A stretch of 64,000 bases of DNA from Prolixibacteraceae bacterium (GTDB lineage: Bacteria > Bacteroidota > Bacteroidia > Bacteroidales > Prolixibacteraceae). Shown piece by piece: positions 8,720-18,341 of this stretch (the stretch's first letter is position 1; every line of letters starts with the position of its first letter). The position numbers and the translations under genes were made by a program. The notes under the pieces were generated by a model that was not told the origin of the DNA, ran no database searches, and saw only the letters and a program-made list of their open reading frames with translations. The stretch covers positions 95,897 through 159,896 of the forward strand of contig DOAQ01000015.1 in the NCBI GenBank assembly GCA_003506435.1, read 5' to 3'.

Positions 8720-10108
8720 ATGAAACAGGTGCTCTTTCTTACTTCAATCTCTTTCTTATTGCTGATTTCCTGTAATAACCATGCAGAACAAACCGAAATA
8801 CAAAAACAAGCCGCCGCAAATTATGCGAATTATTGTGCCGGATGTCATGGTGACCAGCTTCAGAAATTCAATAAAAGTGCGTGGATGTACGGCAACGATG
8901 ATACAGAAATCATCAAAAGCATCCGGGACGGACGGGAAGATATTGGTATGCCTGCTTTTGGGGCAACGTTCACCGATACCGAGCTAAAAGCACTGGCCCG
9001 CTACGTAAAAACAGGAATTCCGGCCGACAAATCCACTTTGCAACCAGCCGGGGGAGGAATTGTGGAGTCGGAAGTGCAAAAGTTTTTTGTCGATACCATC
9101 GTTTCCGGATTAGATGTCCCCTGGGGGCTTGAATTTCTTCCCAATGGTGATTTACTGATTGCCGACCGTTCGGCAAAACTGTACCGGTTTGCCAACAAAC
9201 AACTTCAGGGAATATCCGGGTTGCCCGAGATCATGGTGAAAGGACAGGGTGGCCTTCTTGATCTGGAATTGCATCCCGATTATGAAACAAACGGCTGGCT
9301 CTATCTGGCCTATTCGGCCTATGCCAAGGACAACAAAACGGAAGGCTGTACAAATATCATGCGGGCAAAGATCGAAGGAAACCAACTGGTCAGCCAGGAA
9401 GTCATTTTCAACGGTTCTCCTGATTCCGATAAGGGCCATCACTGGGGCTGTAAGTTGGAGTTCGACAAAAACGGATATCTGTTTTTTGGTGTTGGCGATC
9501 GTGGAAGCCACTTTGTAAATCCCCAGAACCTCGATAATCACTGCGGAAAGATTCACCGCATCAACGATGATGGTTCAATTCCGAACGACAATCCTTTTGT
9601 CAATACCGCGGGGGCCATGCCCACCATTTATTCCTACGGACACCGGAATCCACAGGGAACGTGTATGAATCCCGAAACCGGCGAAATATGGGAAACCGAA
9701 CACGGTCCACGGGGCGGCGACGAGCTAAATATCATCCAGCCGGGAAGAAATTACGGGTGGCCTGTTATTTGCTACGGAATTAATTACGACGGTACTGTTT
9801 TAACAGAAATGACCGCAAAAGAAGGAATGGAACAGCCTGTAACATACTGGGTACCATCCATTGCACCTTGCGGGATGACGTTTGTGAAAGGCGACCGTTA
9901 TAAAAACTGGAAAAACAATATTCTGGTCGGTTCGCTCCGTTTTATGTACCTCGAACGGATTGTGCTTGAAGGGTCAAAAGTTACCCATCAGGAAAAATTA
10001 CTGGAAGGCATCGGACGGGTACGAAACGTGGAAATAAGCCCCGATGGGTTTATTTATGTTGCCATTGAGAAACCAGGCAAAATTGTGAAACTGGTACCGG
10101 TAAACTGA
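8720..10108 (+). CDS. cytochrome c / PQQ-dependent sugar dehydrogenase lipoprotein
   Basis: A 462-residue lipoprotein (lipobox LISC near residue 18). Residues about 28-100 are a mono-haem cytochrome c domain: CAGCH at 39-43 and a likely Met ligand in GMPAFG. From about 125 comes the soluble aldose/glucose dehydrogenase six-bladed propeller: VPWGLEFLPNGDLLIAD, GQGGLLDLELHPDY, GVGDRGSH, YGHRNPQGTCM and EHGPRGGDELN, motifs of the PQQ-binding GSDH/YliI family. The enzyme would oxidise aldoses in the periplasm and pass electrons through its own haem. I chose the ATG at 8720 because it starts the lipoprotein leader. Its stop overlaps the start of the TonB receptor by one base. Confidence 0.88.
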   Translation: MKQVLFLTSISFLLLISCNNHAEQTEIQKQAAANYANYCAGCHGDQLQKFNKSAWMYGNDDTEIIKSIRDGREDIGMPAFGATFTDTELKALARYVKTGIPADKSTLQPAGGGIVESEVQKFFVDTIVSGLDVPWGLEFLPNGDLLIADRSAKLYRFANKQLQGISGLPEIMVKGQGGLLDLELHPDYETNGWLYLAYSAYAKDNKTEGCTNIMRAKIEGNQLVSQEVIFNGSPDSDKGHHWGCKLEFDKNGYLFFGVGDRGSHFVNPQNLDNHCGKIHRINDDGSIPNDNPFVNTAGAMPTIYSYGHRNPQGTCMNPETGEIWETEHGPRGGDELNIIQPGRNYGWPVICYGINYDGTVLTEMTAKEGMEQPVTYWVPSIAPCGMTFVKGDRYKNWKNNILVGSLRFMYLERIVLEGSKVTHQEKLLEGIGRVRNVEISPDGFIYVAIEKPGKIVKLVPVN

Positions 10109-12141
10109 TGAAGTTTGTCAAAACCGCATATTTTGTTTTTTGCATTCTTTCACCCCTGCTGCTGACAGGCCAAACCGATACATTACAACTTCCGGAAGTG
10201 GAAGTCAGTGTATCATTGGTACAAAGCAAATTGAAGCAGGTTGCGGGCAGCTTATCGGTACTTGGTTCCGATGATCTGGCAAAAAGCAACAGCATCAATC
10301 TGGTACAGCAGTTAAATTCTGTTCCGGGCCTGTATGTCCAAAGCGGGGCGTTCAATACCAACCGCATCACCATTCGCGGAATTGGTAGCCGGACGCCTTA
10401 TTCATCGAACCGGATACGCGCGTATCTGAACGACATTCCCCTGACCAACGGCGATGGAATAACAATTCTTGAAGACATTGATGTTTCTCTGATTGAACGG
10501 GTGGAAGTAGTAAAAGGCCCGTCGGGCGCGTTATATGGCTCCGGAATGGGAGGAACCATCCGGCTTCTTACCCGGAAAGCGCCAGCCGATACGGAACTGA
10601 AACTGGAGAGCGAAAGTGGTTCGTTTAGAACCTTACGCCTGAACGCCGGAGGAAGTTTTCGATTGAAACGTGGCTCTTTTTCAGGGACAATAACGAAAGT
10701 ACATTCTGATGGATTTCGCGAAAACAGCAATTACTACCGGTCTTCTGCTTTGTTTTACGGCGAAGAGAATTTCAGAAATACTACATTCAGCGCGACCGTC
10801 AGCCTGATCGACTTAAAGTCGCAAATCGCGAGTTCATTAAACCAAACTGACTTTGAAAATACCCCTGAAAAAGCGGCACAAAACTGGGTGCAGGTAAGAG
10901 GTTTCGAAGAATATAAAAAAATGATGACCGGGATTTCGGCGCATCAACGCTTTTCAGAAAAAACATCAGGTACAATTACTCTTTTCTCCGGCTATTTCGA
11001 TGAATATGAATCACGTCCGTTCAACATATTGAATGACAATTCGGTTCATTACGGAGCCCGTGGAAAATTACTGACTTCGGTACGGAATATTCAGTTGGTC
11101 ACCGGATTCGAGTGGTATCGAGAGCATTATAACTGGGATATTTTTGAGACCATCGAAGGCAGCAAGGGAGGCCTTCAAAACAGCAATTCGGAGAACCGGA
11201 ATTACATCAATATTTTTGGATTGGCCTATTACCATCCGACCGAAAAGTTATTGCTGACGGCCGGATTAAACCTGAATAAGCTGAATTATTCCCTTTCCGA
11301 TCATTTCTCCGGAAACGGAGACCAATCGGGCAACTACGATTATCCGCTGATTTTTTCGCCCCGTTTCGGATGGAATTATACAGCATCATCCAATGTGAAT
11401 ATTTACGGTTCCGTTGGGCATGGTTTTTCAGCTCCTTCGCTGGAAGAAACCTTGTTACCGGCAGGAGAAATAAACCGGGGACTAAAACCGGAAGAAGGAT
11501 ATATGGCCGAATTGGGCAGCCGGTTCTCTCTTTACGATAAACAGATATTTTTTGAATGGACAGGGTATGCGATCAGCCTTAAAAATCTGTTGGTGACGAA
11601 ACGGATTACGGAAGATACGTTCACCGGGATCAATGCCGGAAAGACGCATCATTTTGGCGCAGAATTATTGGGGAAATGGTTGCTGACAGAAGCCTCTGCT
11701 TTTCCCGGGAATTTCGAATTAAGCGCTTCGGCAGCTTTTTCGCGCAATGTGTTTTCTTCGTTTGTCGATGATGGAAACGATTATTCGGACAACCATCTGC
11801 CGGGTATTCCAAAATCAACGGTAAGCGGAATATTAAGCTGGTACCCGATACCCGATATTTTTATTCATACAGTCTATCAACGCACAGGAGAGCAGTTTTT
11901 AAACGATGCCAATTCCGGGTTGTACAACTCCTGTCAAACCGTCAACATGAAAGCAGGATATACACTGCATTTGAAAGGTTTCGGCGCTGCCACATTGTTT
12001 GGAAGTATTCAAAATCTGTTTGATGCCCGGTATGCTTCAATGATTCTGGTAAACGCACCCTCCTTCGGGAACAACCTTCCCCGGTATTATTACCCGGCTT
12101 CGCCCCGTAACTGGTCGCTTGGGTTACGAATTGAACTTTAA
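10108..12141 (+). CDS. TonB-dependent outer-membrane receptor, translationally coupled to PQQ dehydrogenase
   Basis: A 677-residue receptor without an STN or CarboxypepD-like domain. A signal peptide (to about 21) leads directly to a TonB-box-like PEVEVS segment, then the plug (about 40-165: VLGSDDLAKSNSINLVQQLN, ITIRGIGSRTPYSSNRIRAY and VEVVKGPSGALYGSG) and a barrel ending in the aromatic-rich RNWSLGLRIEL. This is the siderophore/vitamin-type architecture, unlike SusC. The ATG overlaps the TGA of the PQQ-enzyme gene, so the two are made together. That suggests import of a small ligand needed by the enzyme, with PQQ the obvious candidate; iron chelates are the alternative. Confidence 0.85.
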   Translation: MKFVKTAYFVFCILSPLLLTGQTDTLQLPEVEVSVSLVQSKLKQVAGSLSVLGSDDLAKSNSINLVQQLNSVPGLYVQSGAFNTNRITIRGIGSRTPYSSNRIRAYLNDIPLTNGDGITILEDIDVSLIERVEVVKGPSGALYGSGMGGTIRLLTRKAPADTELKLESESGSFRTLRLNAGGSFRLKRGSFSGTITKVHSDGFRENSNYYRSSALFYGEENFRNTTFSATVSLIDLKSQIASSLNQTDFENTPEKAAQNWVQVRGFEEYKKMMTGISAHQRFSEKTSGTITLFSGYFDEYESRPFNILNDNSVHYGARGKLLTSVRNIQLVTGFEWYREHYNWDIFETIEGSKGGLQNSNSENRNYINIFGLAYYHPTEKLLLTAGLNLNKLNYSLSDHFSGNGDQSGNYDYPLIFSPRFGWNYTASSNVNIYGSVGHGFSAPSLEETLLPAGEINRGLKPEEGYMAELGSRFSLYDKQIFFEWTGYAISLKNLLVTKRITEDTFTGINAGKTHHFGAELLGKWLLTEASAFPGNFELSASAAFSRNVFSSFVDDGNDYSDNHLPGIPKSTVSGILSWYPIPDIFIHTVYQRTGEQFLNDANSGLYNSCQTVNMKAGYTLHLKGFGAATLFGSIQNLFDARYASMILVNAPSFGNNLPRYYYPASPRNWSLGLRIEL

Positions 12142-13428
12142 TTATTCTTTCTTCGGTTTAAAAAGTTCCTTTTCATCCACTTTTTGTACGGCCATACTGT
12201 CTTTTAGTGTTTTTGTAATGGCGTTGTATGGTGAGGTTACAATTTCGTCGTTTTCTTTAATTCCTTCCAGAATTTCAATATTGTCTTTATCCTGAATGCC
12301 TGGTTTTACGAGCTTTTTGTAAACTTTTCCATCGGCATACACAAAAATGATTTCTTCCTTTTCTTCTTTCTCGCCATCTTTTACAGCAGTTGTATCAGCA
12401 TTTTCAATAACCCGGGTGGTTACTGCCTGAATGGGTACTGAAATAACATTTTCTCGGGTTTCAGTCTGAATATCAACTGTTGCCGACATGCCCGGGCGGA
12501 ATGGATATAGGTTACCTGCAACCGAGTCGATCAGGTCTGCATACGAATCTTTTAGCAGTAAAACTTTAACATTGAAGTTGGTAACCTGGTCGGTTGCCGA
12601 GCCGATTGTATTGGCCGAGTTGGCAATTTCGGTAACCAGCCCTTTAAATTTACGGCCCATATACGCATCTACTTCAACAAGTGCAGTGTCGAATTTGGCC
12701 ACTTTTACAATGTCATTTTCATTGACATCAACTTTTACCTCCATTTTGTTCAGGTTGGCAATCACCATCATTTCTGTACCGGCATACATGTTAGTTCCTA
12801 CTACACGCTCGCCCTTTTCAATGTTAAGCTTCGAAACAGTTCCGTTCATCGGGGCGTAAATTTTGGTTTTTACCAACTGCTCACGGGCTTCTTCCACCGA
12901 TGCTTCGGCTGAACGGACTGAAAATTCAGCGGCTTTTACTTCCGAAAGCGCCACTTTATAGGCAGCTTCGGCTGTTTCAAAATCCGACTGGGCAATGGCT
13001 TGTTGCTGAAACAAGGTTTTCGAGCGTTTAAATGCCAGTTCACTTTCTATCAACCGGGCTTCGGCCTGCGCTTGTCGGGCTTTCGATGAACTGAGACTGG
13101 CTTCGGCACGGTTCAGTGCCTGTACGTAAATATCGGGTTTAATTATTACCAACAGTTTTCCCTGTTCAACTTCGTCGCCTTCTTCCACATAAAGATCAAT
13201 GATTTCCCCTGAAACATCGGGACTGATTTTCACTTCGGTTTCGGGCTGAACTTTGCCGTTGGCTGTAATCAATTCAGTAATGGTACGGCTTTTCACCACC
13301 TGGGTAGCAACTTTTATTTCGAAATCCTTGCCCAGCCAACCTTGTTTTTTACCAACGATCAAAACAATGATTACGACAACAGCAAGAGCTATAATGTATG
13401 GCAGGAACTTATTTCTTTTCTTCTTCAT
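12142..13428 (-). CDS. RND/ABC-type efflux periplasmic adaptor (HlyD/MacA-like)
   Basis: A 428-residue membrane-fusion protein: N-terminal membrane anchor (about 9-25), biotinyl-lipoyl half-motif (EVKISPDVSGEIIDLYVEEG, about 65-90), a long alpha-helical hairpin rich in A, E and K (about 110-190), the second lipoyl half (IYAPMNGTVSKLNIEKGERV), a beta-barrel domain and a C-terminal membrane-proximal domain. Such adaptors link an inner-membrane pump to an outer-membrane channel. No permease or TolC-like gene is adjacent: the neighbour to the left is convergent and abuts its stop codon, and the upstream gene is an unrelated membrane protein. It must therefore work with a pump encoded elsewhere. 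Confidence 0.88.
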   Translation of the reverse strand: MKKKRNKFLPYIIALAVVVIIVLIVGKKQGWLGKDFEIKVATQVVKSRTITELITANGKVQPETEVKISPDVSGEIIDLYVEEGDEVEQGKLLVIIKPDIYVQALNRAEASLSSSKARQAQAEARLIESELAFKRSKTLFQQQAIAQSDFETAEAAYKVALSEVKAAEFSVRSAEASVEEAREQLVKTKIYAPMNGTVSKLNIEKGERVVGTNMYAGTEMMVIANLNKMEVKVDVNENDIVKVAKFDTALVEVDAYMGRKFKGLVTEIANSANTIGSATDQVTNFNVKVLLLKDSYADLIDSVAGNLYPFRPGMSATVDIQTETRENVISVPIQAVTTRVIENADTTAVKDGEKEEKEEIIFVYADGKVYKKLVKPGIQDKDNIEILEGIKENDEIVTSPYNAITKTLKDSMAVQKVDEKELFKPKKE

Positions 13429-13507
13429 TGGTTCCGTATTTTTTCAATATTGGTAAATCTAATTTCAATAAAATTACAATAAATATTTTTCCGTTCCTTG
13501 TTTATTT

Positions 13508-16261
13508 TTATTCAACCATGTAATTGAAAAAACTGCCATCCTCGTTACCCACCAAAAGGTTGAAAAATTTGTTCCCTTTGCTGAGGGTCCCAATACAAAA
13601 CCGGGAGTTGCCCTGCAACGGAAATCCTTCGTAAACCGAACCATCTGAATTAAACAGGTAAACCCGGTTCTCAGCGGCCGAAACCACACCTATCTTTTTG
13701 TTCTTTGCACCAAAAACAAATATCTCCGGTTTTTCGCTGATCGGCTTTTTTAATTCTTTACTGAATAATTTTACCCCTGCTTCGGAATAAACAGACAGTT
13801 GGTTGCCGTCGGCAAAAATAAAGTCGTTTTGTTCGTTTCCGTTTATATCGGTAGCCGTAAAATAGTGATTGTCAGAAAACTTACCGGGTTCCAGCTTTTT
13901 AAAACTTTCATCGAAAAACAATTTATAAACGGCTCCCTTTGTATCGGTACATAAAATAGCTGGCTGGCCAGTCTGTTCCAAAATAAGTTCATTTCCCGAA
14001 TGCTCGAATGACGCATTTGTGGTCATACGAACTTTGCCCATCCGATCGAGGAAATACGTTTTGTAACGGTCGAAGAACACCAGGTAATCTTTATTCTGTA
14101 CCCGCATATACTGAATCGTTTTTTCCACCGGGTTGTCGCTTGCGAAGTTGCTCCATCCCTTCACAAATTTCCCGTCTTTGGTGTAGGCGTAAATCTGTTT
14201 GTCTTCGCAGGCAACAAAATAGCGGTAGTCTTTTTTATTGTCGTAATCGACAACTGCAATGCCGTTTGTAGCAGGCGAACGCAAGGTAACCGGGTAGCCT
14301 TTCACCGCTTCGCCATTGCGATCGAGCAAATGTATTTGCGATTTGGTGTTGAACAGGTATTGAAATTTATTGTTCCGGTAAATATCGATCTGGATAATCT
14401 CTGATAAAATGGGTTCCTGAAGTTTCACCTTCCACACAGTCACTCCTTCCTTGTTGATCAGGTACAAATTATTCGCCTCATCCTGAAAGATAACCTCCTT
14501 GTTTGCCGGATCATTATGATTGATCACCATCTTTGGTTTGGTAAAAATGTTGCTTTCGGGCCGGGCCTGCCAGACAGTTTGTGGCTCTATTTTGATGACC
14601 GGATCGAATTTCAGATAAATGTTGTTCAAAATCAACTCATTGGTGTTTGAGAACTGCCAGCTAAGCGCGTAAAATTTCCGGATATTTTCTTCGTGACTTT
14701 TCCATTCTTCCGCCCTCATATCGTCGAGGTATAGCCGGTTCAGATGAAAAGCTTTCGAGAAATTCATATAAAAATGAAGGTTCGACTTGCTGCTCGTATT
14801 CTCTTTAAACTTCAGGTAATTCATATCTTTTGAAAGAGTTGTACCCAAAACCAGGTTGTGAATGAACTCTTTCAGCGCCGCCTGCGAATCGGCAAAAATC
14901 AGGTGATTGTCGTAAAATGTGAAAAAGTTACACGGAACGCCGGAATATATCTTGCCAAACAATACTTCGCTGATATCGGGATAAGGAAACTGGTAGAGGG
15001 TAAATTCCCTTTTTTCGTCAATCCGGTAAGTCGTCTGCCATCCTTTTGCATCAATTCGTGTAACCGAAATATATTTTTTCAGAAGAAGTTCCAGTTTTTC
15101 TCTTGATGTAGACTGGCTTTTGATCCCCATTACAAAGAAACGGTTTCTTGTCGGATCATTTTGAGTTACGGACGTGAATGCAATTCCTGAAATACCCGTA
15201 GCAATTTCGTTAACCACGTTAATAAAATCGGTTTTGGTTTCATTTTTTATCGCCATCAACCGGGCCTCACGCTGATAATAGCTGCCTGTGATACGGGAAA
15301 ATTCTTCATAATTTTTAAGAAATTCCTCTGGTTTCTCGATGTTCAATGAGATGAAAAGCGAGGTATTTGAAGGTAAAACCGATTCAAAATTTGATTTTCC
15401 GGGCTCTTGTCTTTTAAATAGGTTAATATAGTCTTCTTCGGTTGAATCGTTCGGAAAAGAGAACCCATTCATGAAAAGTTCGTCATTTTTCAAATTGAGG
15501 TCCAACTCCGTACGTTCAGCATAATTAGCAAGAAAACCAATTTTCCGGCGCACCTCTTTGTTCAGTATTTTAGATAAAAGCTGCCCGAAAGTTTTGTGAT
15601 TGATATAAATATTTGCAGTAGCATTCGCATTCGAGGTTTTATTCAGCTTGATGAAGTCGGGATGGTCAAGCAGGCTTTCTGCACTCGACTGGCGAACAAC
15701 TTCCTCAACCAGGTTTGTTCTTGTGCTGGCCACAAAAATACCGTTGGTAAATGCAAAAGAGAATGTGGAATTATTGACGGTAGCACGGTAAATATCAGTA
15801 TCATCGTAATTTCTTCTGGAAAAACTTTGCTGATCGCTCACCTTTTTGATGGTCTCAAGAACAAGATTCTGCTCTTTTTTATCTTTCAAACTTGACAGGA
15901 AGATAAAACTAAGTTCGTTTCTTCCTTCAAAATTAGCAGAAATCAGTACCTGTTTACCTTTGCAAAGTTGCGCAAAATCAGGAGCCGACTTTGCCAATTC
16001 GCTGATGTATTGAATTTCACCGGCAACATTGGCGATGATCCCGGAACTCTTCAACTCATCAACAATCATGTTCCCTCCCGAAAACAATTGCATCACAGCA
16101 TCGGCATTTTGAACCTCGATAACCAGAGGAGAATGTATTGGAACTGCTTTAAATGCTGAATTATCGGTAAATGCCACGGTATCTTTTAAAGAGAGAAAAT
16201 ACCAAGCTGTACCTGCTGCAACGAGCAAAAAAAGGAAAATGATAATAATGAACTTACGCAT
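13508..16261 (-). CDS. membrane-anchored DUF3352-like protein with C-terminal beta-propeller
   Basis: A 917-residue protein. One N-terminal membrane span (residues about 3-22, FIIIIFLFLLVAAGTAWYFL) anchors a large extracytoplasmic part. Residues about 30-520 resemble the DUF3352 type of repeated alpha/beta domain (FKAVPIHSPLVIEVQNAD, SSLKDKKEQNLVLETIKKV, VLPSNTSLFISLNI). Residues about 580-917 form WD/PQQ-like blades with recurrent YLINKEGVTVWKV, LLDRNGEAVKGYPV and IYAYTKDGKFVKGW. I chose the ATG at 16261; an in-frame TTG six codons upstream is less likely. Function is unknown. It precedes the adaptor gene by 79 bases on the same strand. Confidence 0.7.
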   Translation of the reverse strand: MRKFIIIIFLFLLVAAGTAWYFLSLKDTVAFTDNSAFKAVPIHSPLVIEVQNADAVMQLFSGGNMIVDELKSSGIIANVAGEIQYISELAKSAPDFAQLCKGKQVLISANFEGRNELSFIFLSSLKDKKEQNLVLETIKKVSDQQSFSRRNYDDTDIYRATVNNSTFSFAFTNGIFVASTRTNLVEEVVRQSSAESLLDHPDFIKLNKTSNANATANIYINHKTFGQLLSKILNKEVRRKIGFLANYAERTELDLNLKNDELFMNGFSFPNDSTEEDYINLFKRQEPGKSNFESVLPSNTSLFISLNIEKPEEFLKNYEEFSRITGSYYQREARLMAIKNETKTDFINVVNEIATGISGIAFTSVTQNDPTRNRFFVMGIKSQSTSREKLELLLKKYISVTRIDAKGWQTTYRIDEKREFTLYQFPYPDISEVLFGKIYSGVPCNFFTFYDNHLIFADSQAALKEFIHNLVLGTTLSKDMNYLKFKENTSSKSNLHFYMNFSKAFHLNRLYLDDMRAEEWKSHEENIRKFYALSWQFSNTNELILNNIYLKFDPVIKIEPQTVWQARPESNIFTKPKMVINHNDPANKEVIFQDEANNLYLINKEGVTVWKVKLQEPILSEIIQIDIYRNNKFQYLFNTKSQIHLLDRNGEAVKGYPVTLRSPATNGIAVVDYDNKKDYRYFVACEDKQIYAYTKDGKFVKGWSNFASDNPVEKTIQYMRVQNKDYLVFFDRYKTYFLDRMGKVRMTTNASFEHSGNELILEQTGQPAILCTDTKGAVYKLFFDESFKKLEPGKFSDNHYFTATDINGNEQNDFIFADGNQLSVYSEAGVKLFSKELKKPISEKPEIFVFGAKNKKIGVVSAAENRVYLFNSDGSVYEGFPLQGNSRFCIGTLSKGNKFFNLLVGNEDGSFFNYMVE

Positions 16262-16386
16262 AGTTGGAATTTTCGTCAAAATTACAAAGAAAGAACCTTG
16301 AGACCATGAATTTCAGTGCATGGATTTACTTTTTTTGAGGAGAAAAATGCTCTTCGGAAACGAAACAGGCAAATCACGTAAAATAC

Positions 16387-17646
16387 TTATTGCCGTTGTC
16401 GTGCTTCCGAAGCATCAATTATTTTGAAAAGCTTGTCGGAACGCCTGATTTTTTCTTCCAGTTTGATGGAAAATATTTCTCCTTTCACTGTTTCCTGAAC
16501 CGGTTGCAGGTCAACCCGTATTTCAGCAACCTTCGATTTTACGATACCGGTTGTGGGTCCGGTCACATATATTTCATCTCCCACTTTCAGGCTGCCAGCC
16601 TCCATTTTGAATTCGGCCACCTGAATATTCGGTAAATAATTCAGTCCTTTCCCAATGTACATTTTACGCTGTGTTGCCTGCGAACCATAGTTTTTGCTCC
16701 ACTCGCCAAGCCGTTGCCCCAAGTAGTAACCATCCCAAAACCCGCGGTTGAAAACGGTTTTCAGCCGTTCGTCCCAGTCATGGATTTTTTCAGGAGAAAA
16801 CGTCCCGTCGAGATACGATTCCACAGCTTCCCTGTAACACTGAACAACCATATAAACATATTCGGCCGAACGGGCGCGGCCTTCAATTTTCAGCACAGTG
16901 ACTCCCGAGTCGAGTACTTTATTCAGAAAATGAATAGTTTTCAGGTCTTTGGGCGACATAATGTATTCGTTGTCGATCTCCAGTTCAGCGCCCGTTTCAT
17001 TGTCGGTGACCGTGTATGCCCGGCGACAGGTTTGCAGGCAACTGCCCCGGTTGGCCGACGAATTCATCTCGTGCAGGCTCAGGTAACATTTGCCGGACAC
17101 CGCCATACACAAAGCGCCGTGTACAAACATTTCAATGCGGACAAGCTTTCCGGATGGCCCTTTTATTTGGTATTTTTCAATCTTTTCACTGATTTCCCAA
17201 ACCCGGCCCAGGTTCATTTCGCGGGCAAGTACAATTACATCGGCGTATTGCGCATAAAATTTTACCGCCTCAAAATTAGTGATATTCACCTGGGTCGAAA
17301 TATGCACTTCAACACCCGTTTCGCGGGCATACTGGATGGCCGAAATATCGGATGCAATAATGGCCGAAACGCCAGCTTTTTTCGCCGCATCAATAATCGC
17401 ATGCAGTTTGTCGATCTCGTTGTCGAAAATAATGGTATTGACAGTCAGATAAGTTTTTACACCTGCGCTGTGTGCAATATTGGTTATTTTTTTCAGGTCT
17501 TCCAGCGTAAAATTATTTGACGAGCGGGCACGCATATTCAACTGTTCAACTCCAAAATATACTGAACCTGCTCCAGCCTGAATGGCTGCCATCAGTGTTT
17601 CATAGGAGCCCACCGGGGCCATTATCTCAATACTCTTTTCCGACAT
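16387..17646 (-). CDS. U32 peptidase-family protein (TrhP/YegQ-like)
   Basis: A 419-residue member of the U32 family. It has the N-terminal barrel start EIMAPVGSYETLMAAIQAGA, the signature EMFVHGALCMAVSGKCYLS, and the cysteine cluster (CMAVSGKC, then CLQTCRR) that binds an iron-sulfur cluster in characterised members. Although named peptidases, the studied E. coli relatives (TrhP/YegQ, RlhA, UbiU/V) are hydroxylation factors for tRNA, rRNA or ubiquinone using prephenate-type oxygen donors. The closest-looking role is tRNA uridine-34 hydroxylation; this is inference from motif layout. It is flanked by intergenic gaps of about 95 and 125 bases and is probably transcribed alone. Confidence 0.85.
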   Translation of the reverse strand: MSEKSIEIMAPVGSYETLMAAIQAGAGSVYFGVEQLNMRARSSNNFTLEDLKKITNIAHSAGVKTYLTVNTIIFDNEIDKLHAIIDAAKKAGVSAIIASDISAIQYARETGVEVHISTQVNITNFEAVKFYAQYADVIVLAREMNLGRVWEISEKIEKYQIKGPSGKLVRIEMFVHGALCMAVSGKCYLSLHEMNSSANRGSCLQTCRRAYTVTDNETGAELEIDNEYIMSPKDLKTIHFLNKVLDSGVTVLKIEGRARSAEYVYMVVQCYREAVESYLDGTFSPEKIHDWDERLKTVFNRGFWDGYYLGQRLGEWSKNYGSQATQRKMYIGKGLNYLPNIQVAEFKMEAGSLKVGDEIYVTGPTTGIVKSKVAEIRVDLQPVQETVKGEIFSIKLEEKIRRSDKLFKIIDASEARQRQ

Positions 17647-17691
17647 GCTGTTCTTTTTTTCGACCTGCGAATTTACACTAAAATGAAAAGC

Positions 17692-17718
17692 AAAAAAAAT
17701 GCGGCTGTTAACCGCATT
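17692..17718 (-). terminator. intrinsic terminator of the small secreted-protein gene
   Basis: On the minus strand AATGCGG, a 7-base loop and CCGCATT form a perfect stem that runs into a stretch of eight T. It lies 24 bases after the stop codon at 17742. Confidence 0.8.
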
Positions 17719-17741
17719 CCATCTAATTCCGATCTGCTAAA

Positions 17742-18341
17742 TTATTTGATAGTAAAGTTGTAAGTGTACTCATCATTTACTGTCGACAAGCTTACAGAAT
17801 AGTTCCCGTTTTCAAGTTTTGATAAATCAAACCCCTCGCTTACATTGAATTTATTCCCGGCAGCTTTGGTGTATACTATATCCGAACTGTTGTAAAAGTT
17901 GATATTAACATCCTTTTCGTTGAAGTTCAAATAAGAGATTTTCAGAACATTATCCTTGAAACTGAAATACGGATCAAGTACCGGCCTGGTTTTTCCTACT
18001 GAAATGTTGTTTCTCCCAATCGTGAAATCGCGGGTAATTTTTTCACCGTCGATAGCTACCTGTAATTTGTAATCTCCTTTTTCAAGTCTCGAAAAATCAT
18101 AAACTTTACTGTAATCGGTAGCTATATCCGAAGTTTCCTTATAGAAAAGAATTTCTCCATTTTCGTTTTCAACGCTGATTTGAAAAGTACTTCCTGTATT
18201 GTTGGAGATAGCTACTACAGCTTTTTCAGAGGTCAGTGGAAGAATGTTCACTTTTAGGTTCCCTGTCGCCAAAACAACGTTTGCAAATGCTACAAATGCA
18301 ATGATTGTTGTTACTTTTGAAATTGTTCTAATTGTTTTCAT
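17742..18341 (-). CDS. small secreted protein, two Ig-like repeats (DUF3244-like)
   Basis: A 199-residue exported protein with a signal peptide (residues about 1-26, TTIIAFVAFANVVLATG). The remainder holds two related beta-sandwich units, each ending in the same kind of phrase: DFSRLEKGDYKLQVAIDGEK and FDLSKLENGNYSVSLSTVND. These phrases match DUF3244-like or FlgD-Ig-like endings frequent in secreted Bacteroidota proteins. No enzymatic motif is present. The ATG at 18341 is preferred over an upstream in-frame start because it begins the signal peptide. It has its own terminator and a 384-base divergent promoter region. The true function is unknown. Confidence 0.65.
   Translation of the reverse strand: MKTIRTISKVTTIIAFVAFANVVLATGNLKVNILPLTSEKAVVAISNNTGSTFQISVENENGEILFYKETSDIATDYSKVYDFSRLEKGDYKLQVAIDGEKITRDFTIGRNNISVGKTRPVLDPYFSFKDNVLKISYLNFNEKDVNINFYNSSDIVYTKAAGNKFNVSEGFDLSKLENGNYSVSLSTVNDEYTYNFTIK

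Noticed and set aside
16714..17520. Plus-strand 268-residue frame
   Set aside because: It is antisense to the U32-family gene, which has full motifs; the plus translation has no recognisable fold.
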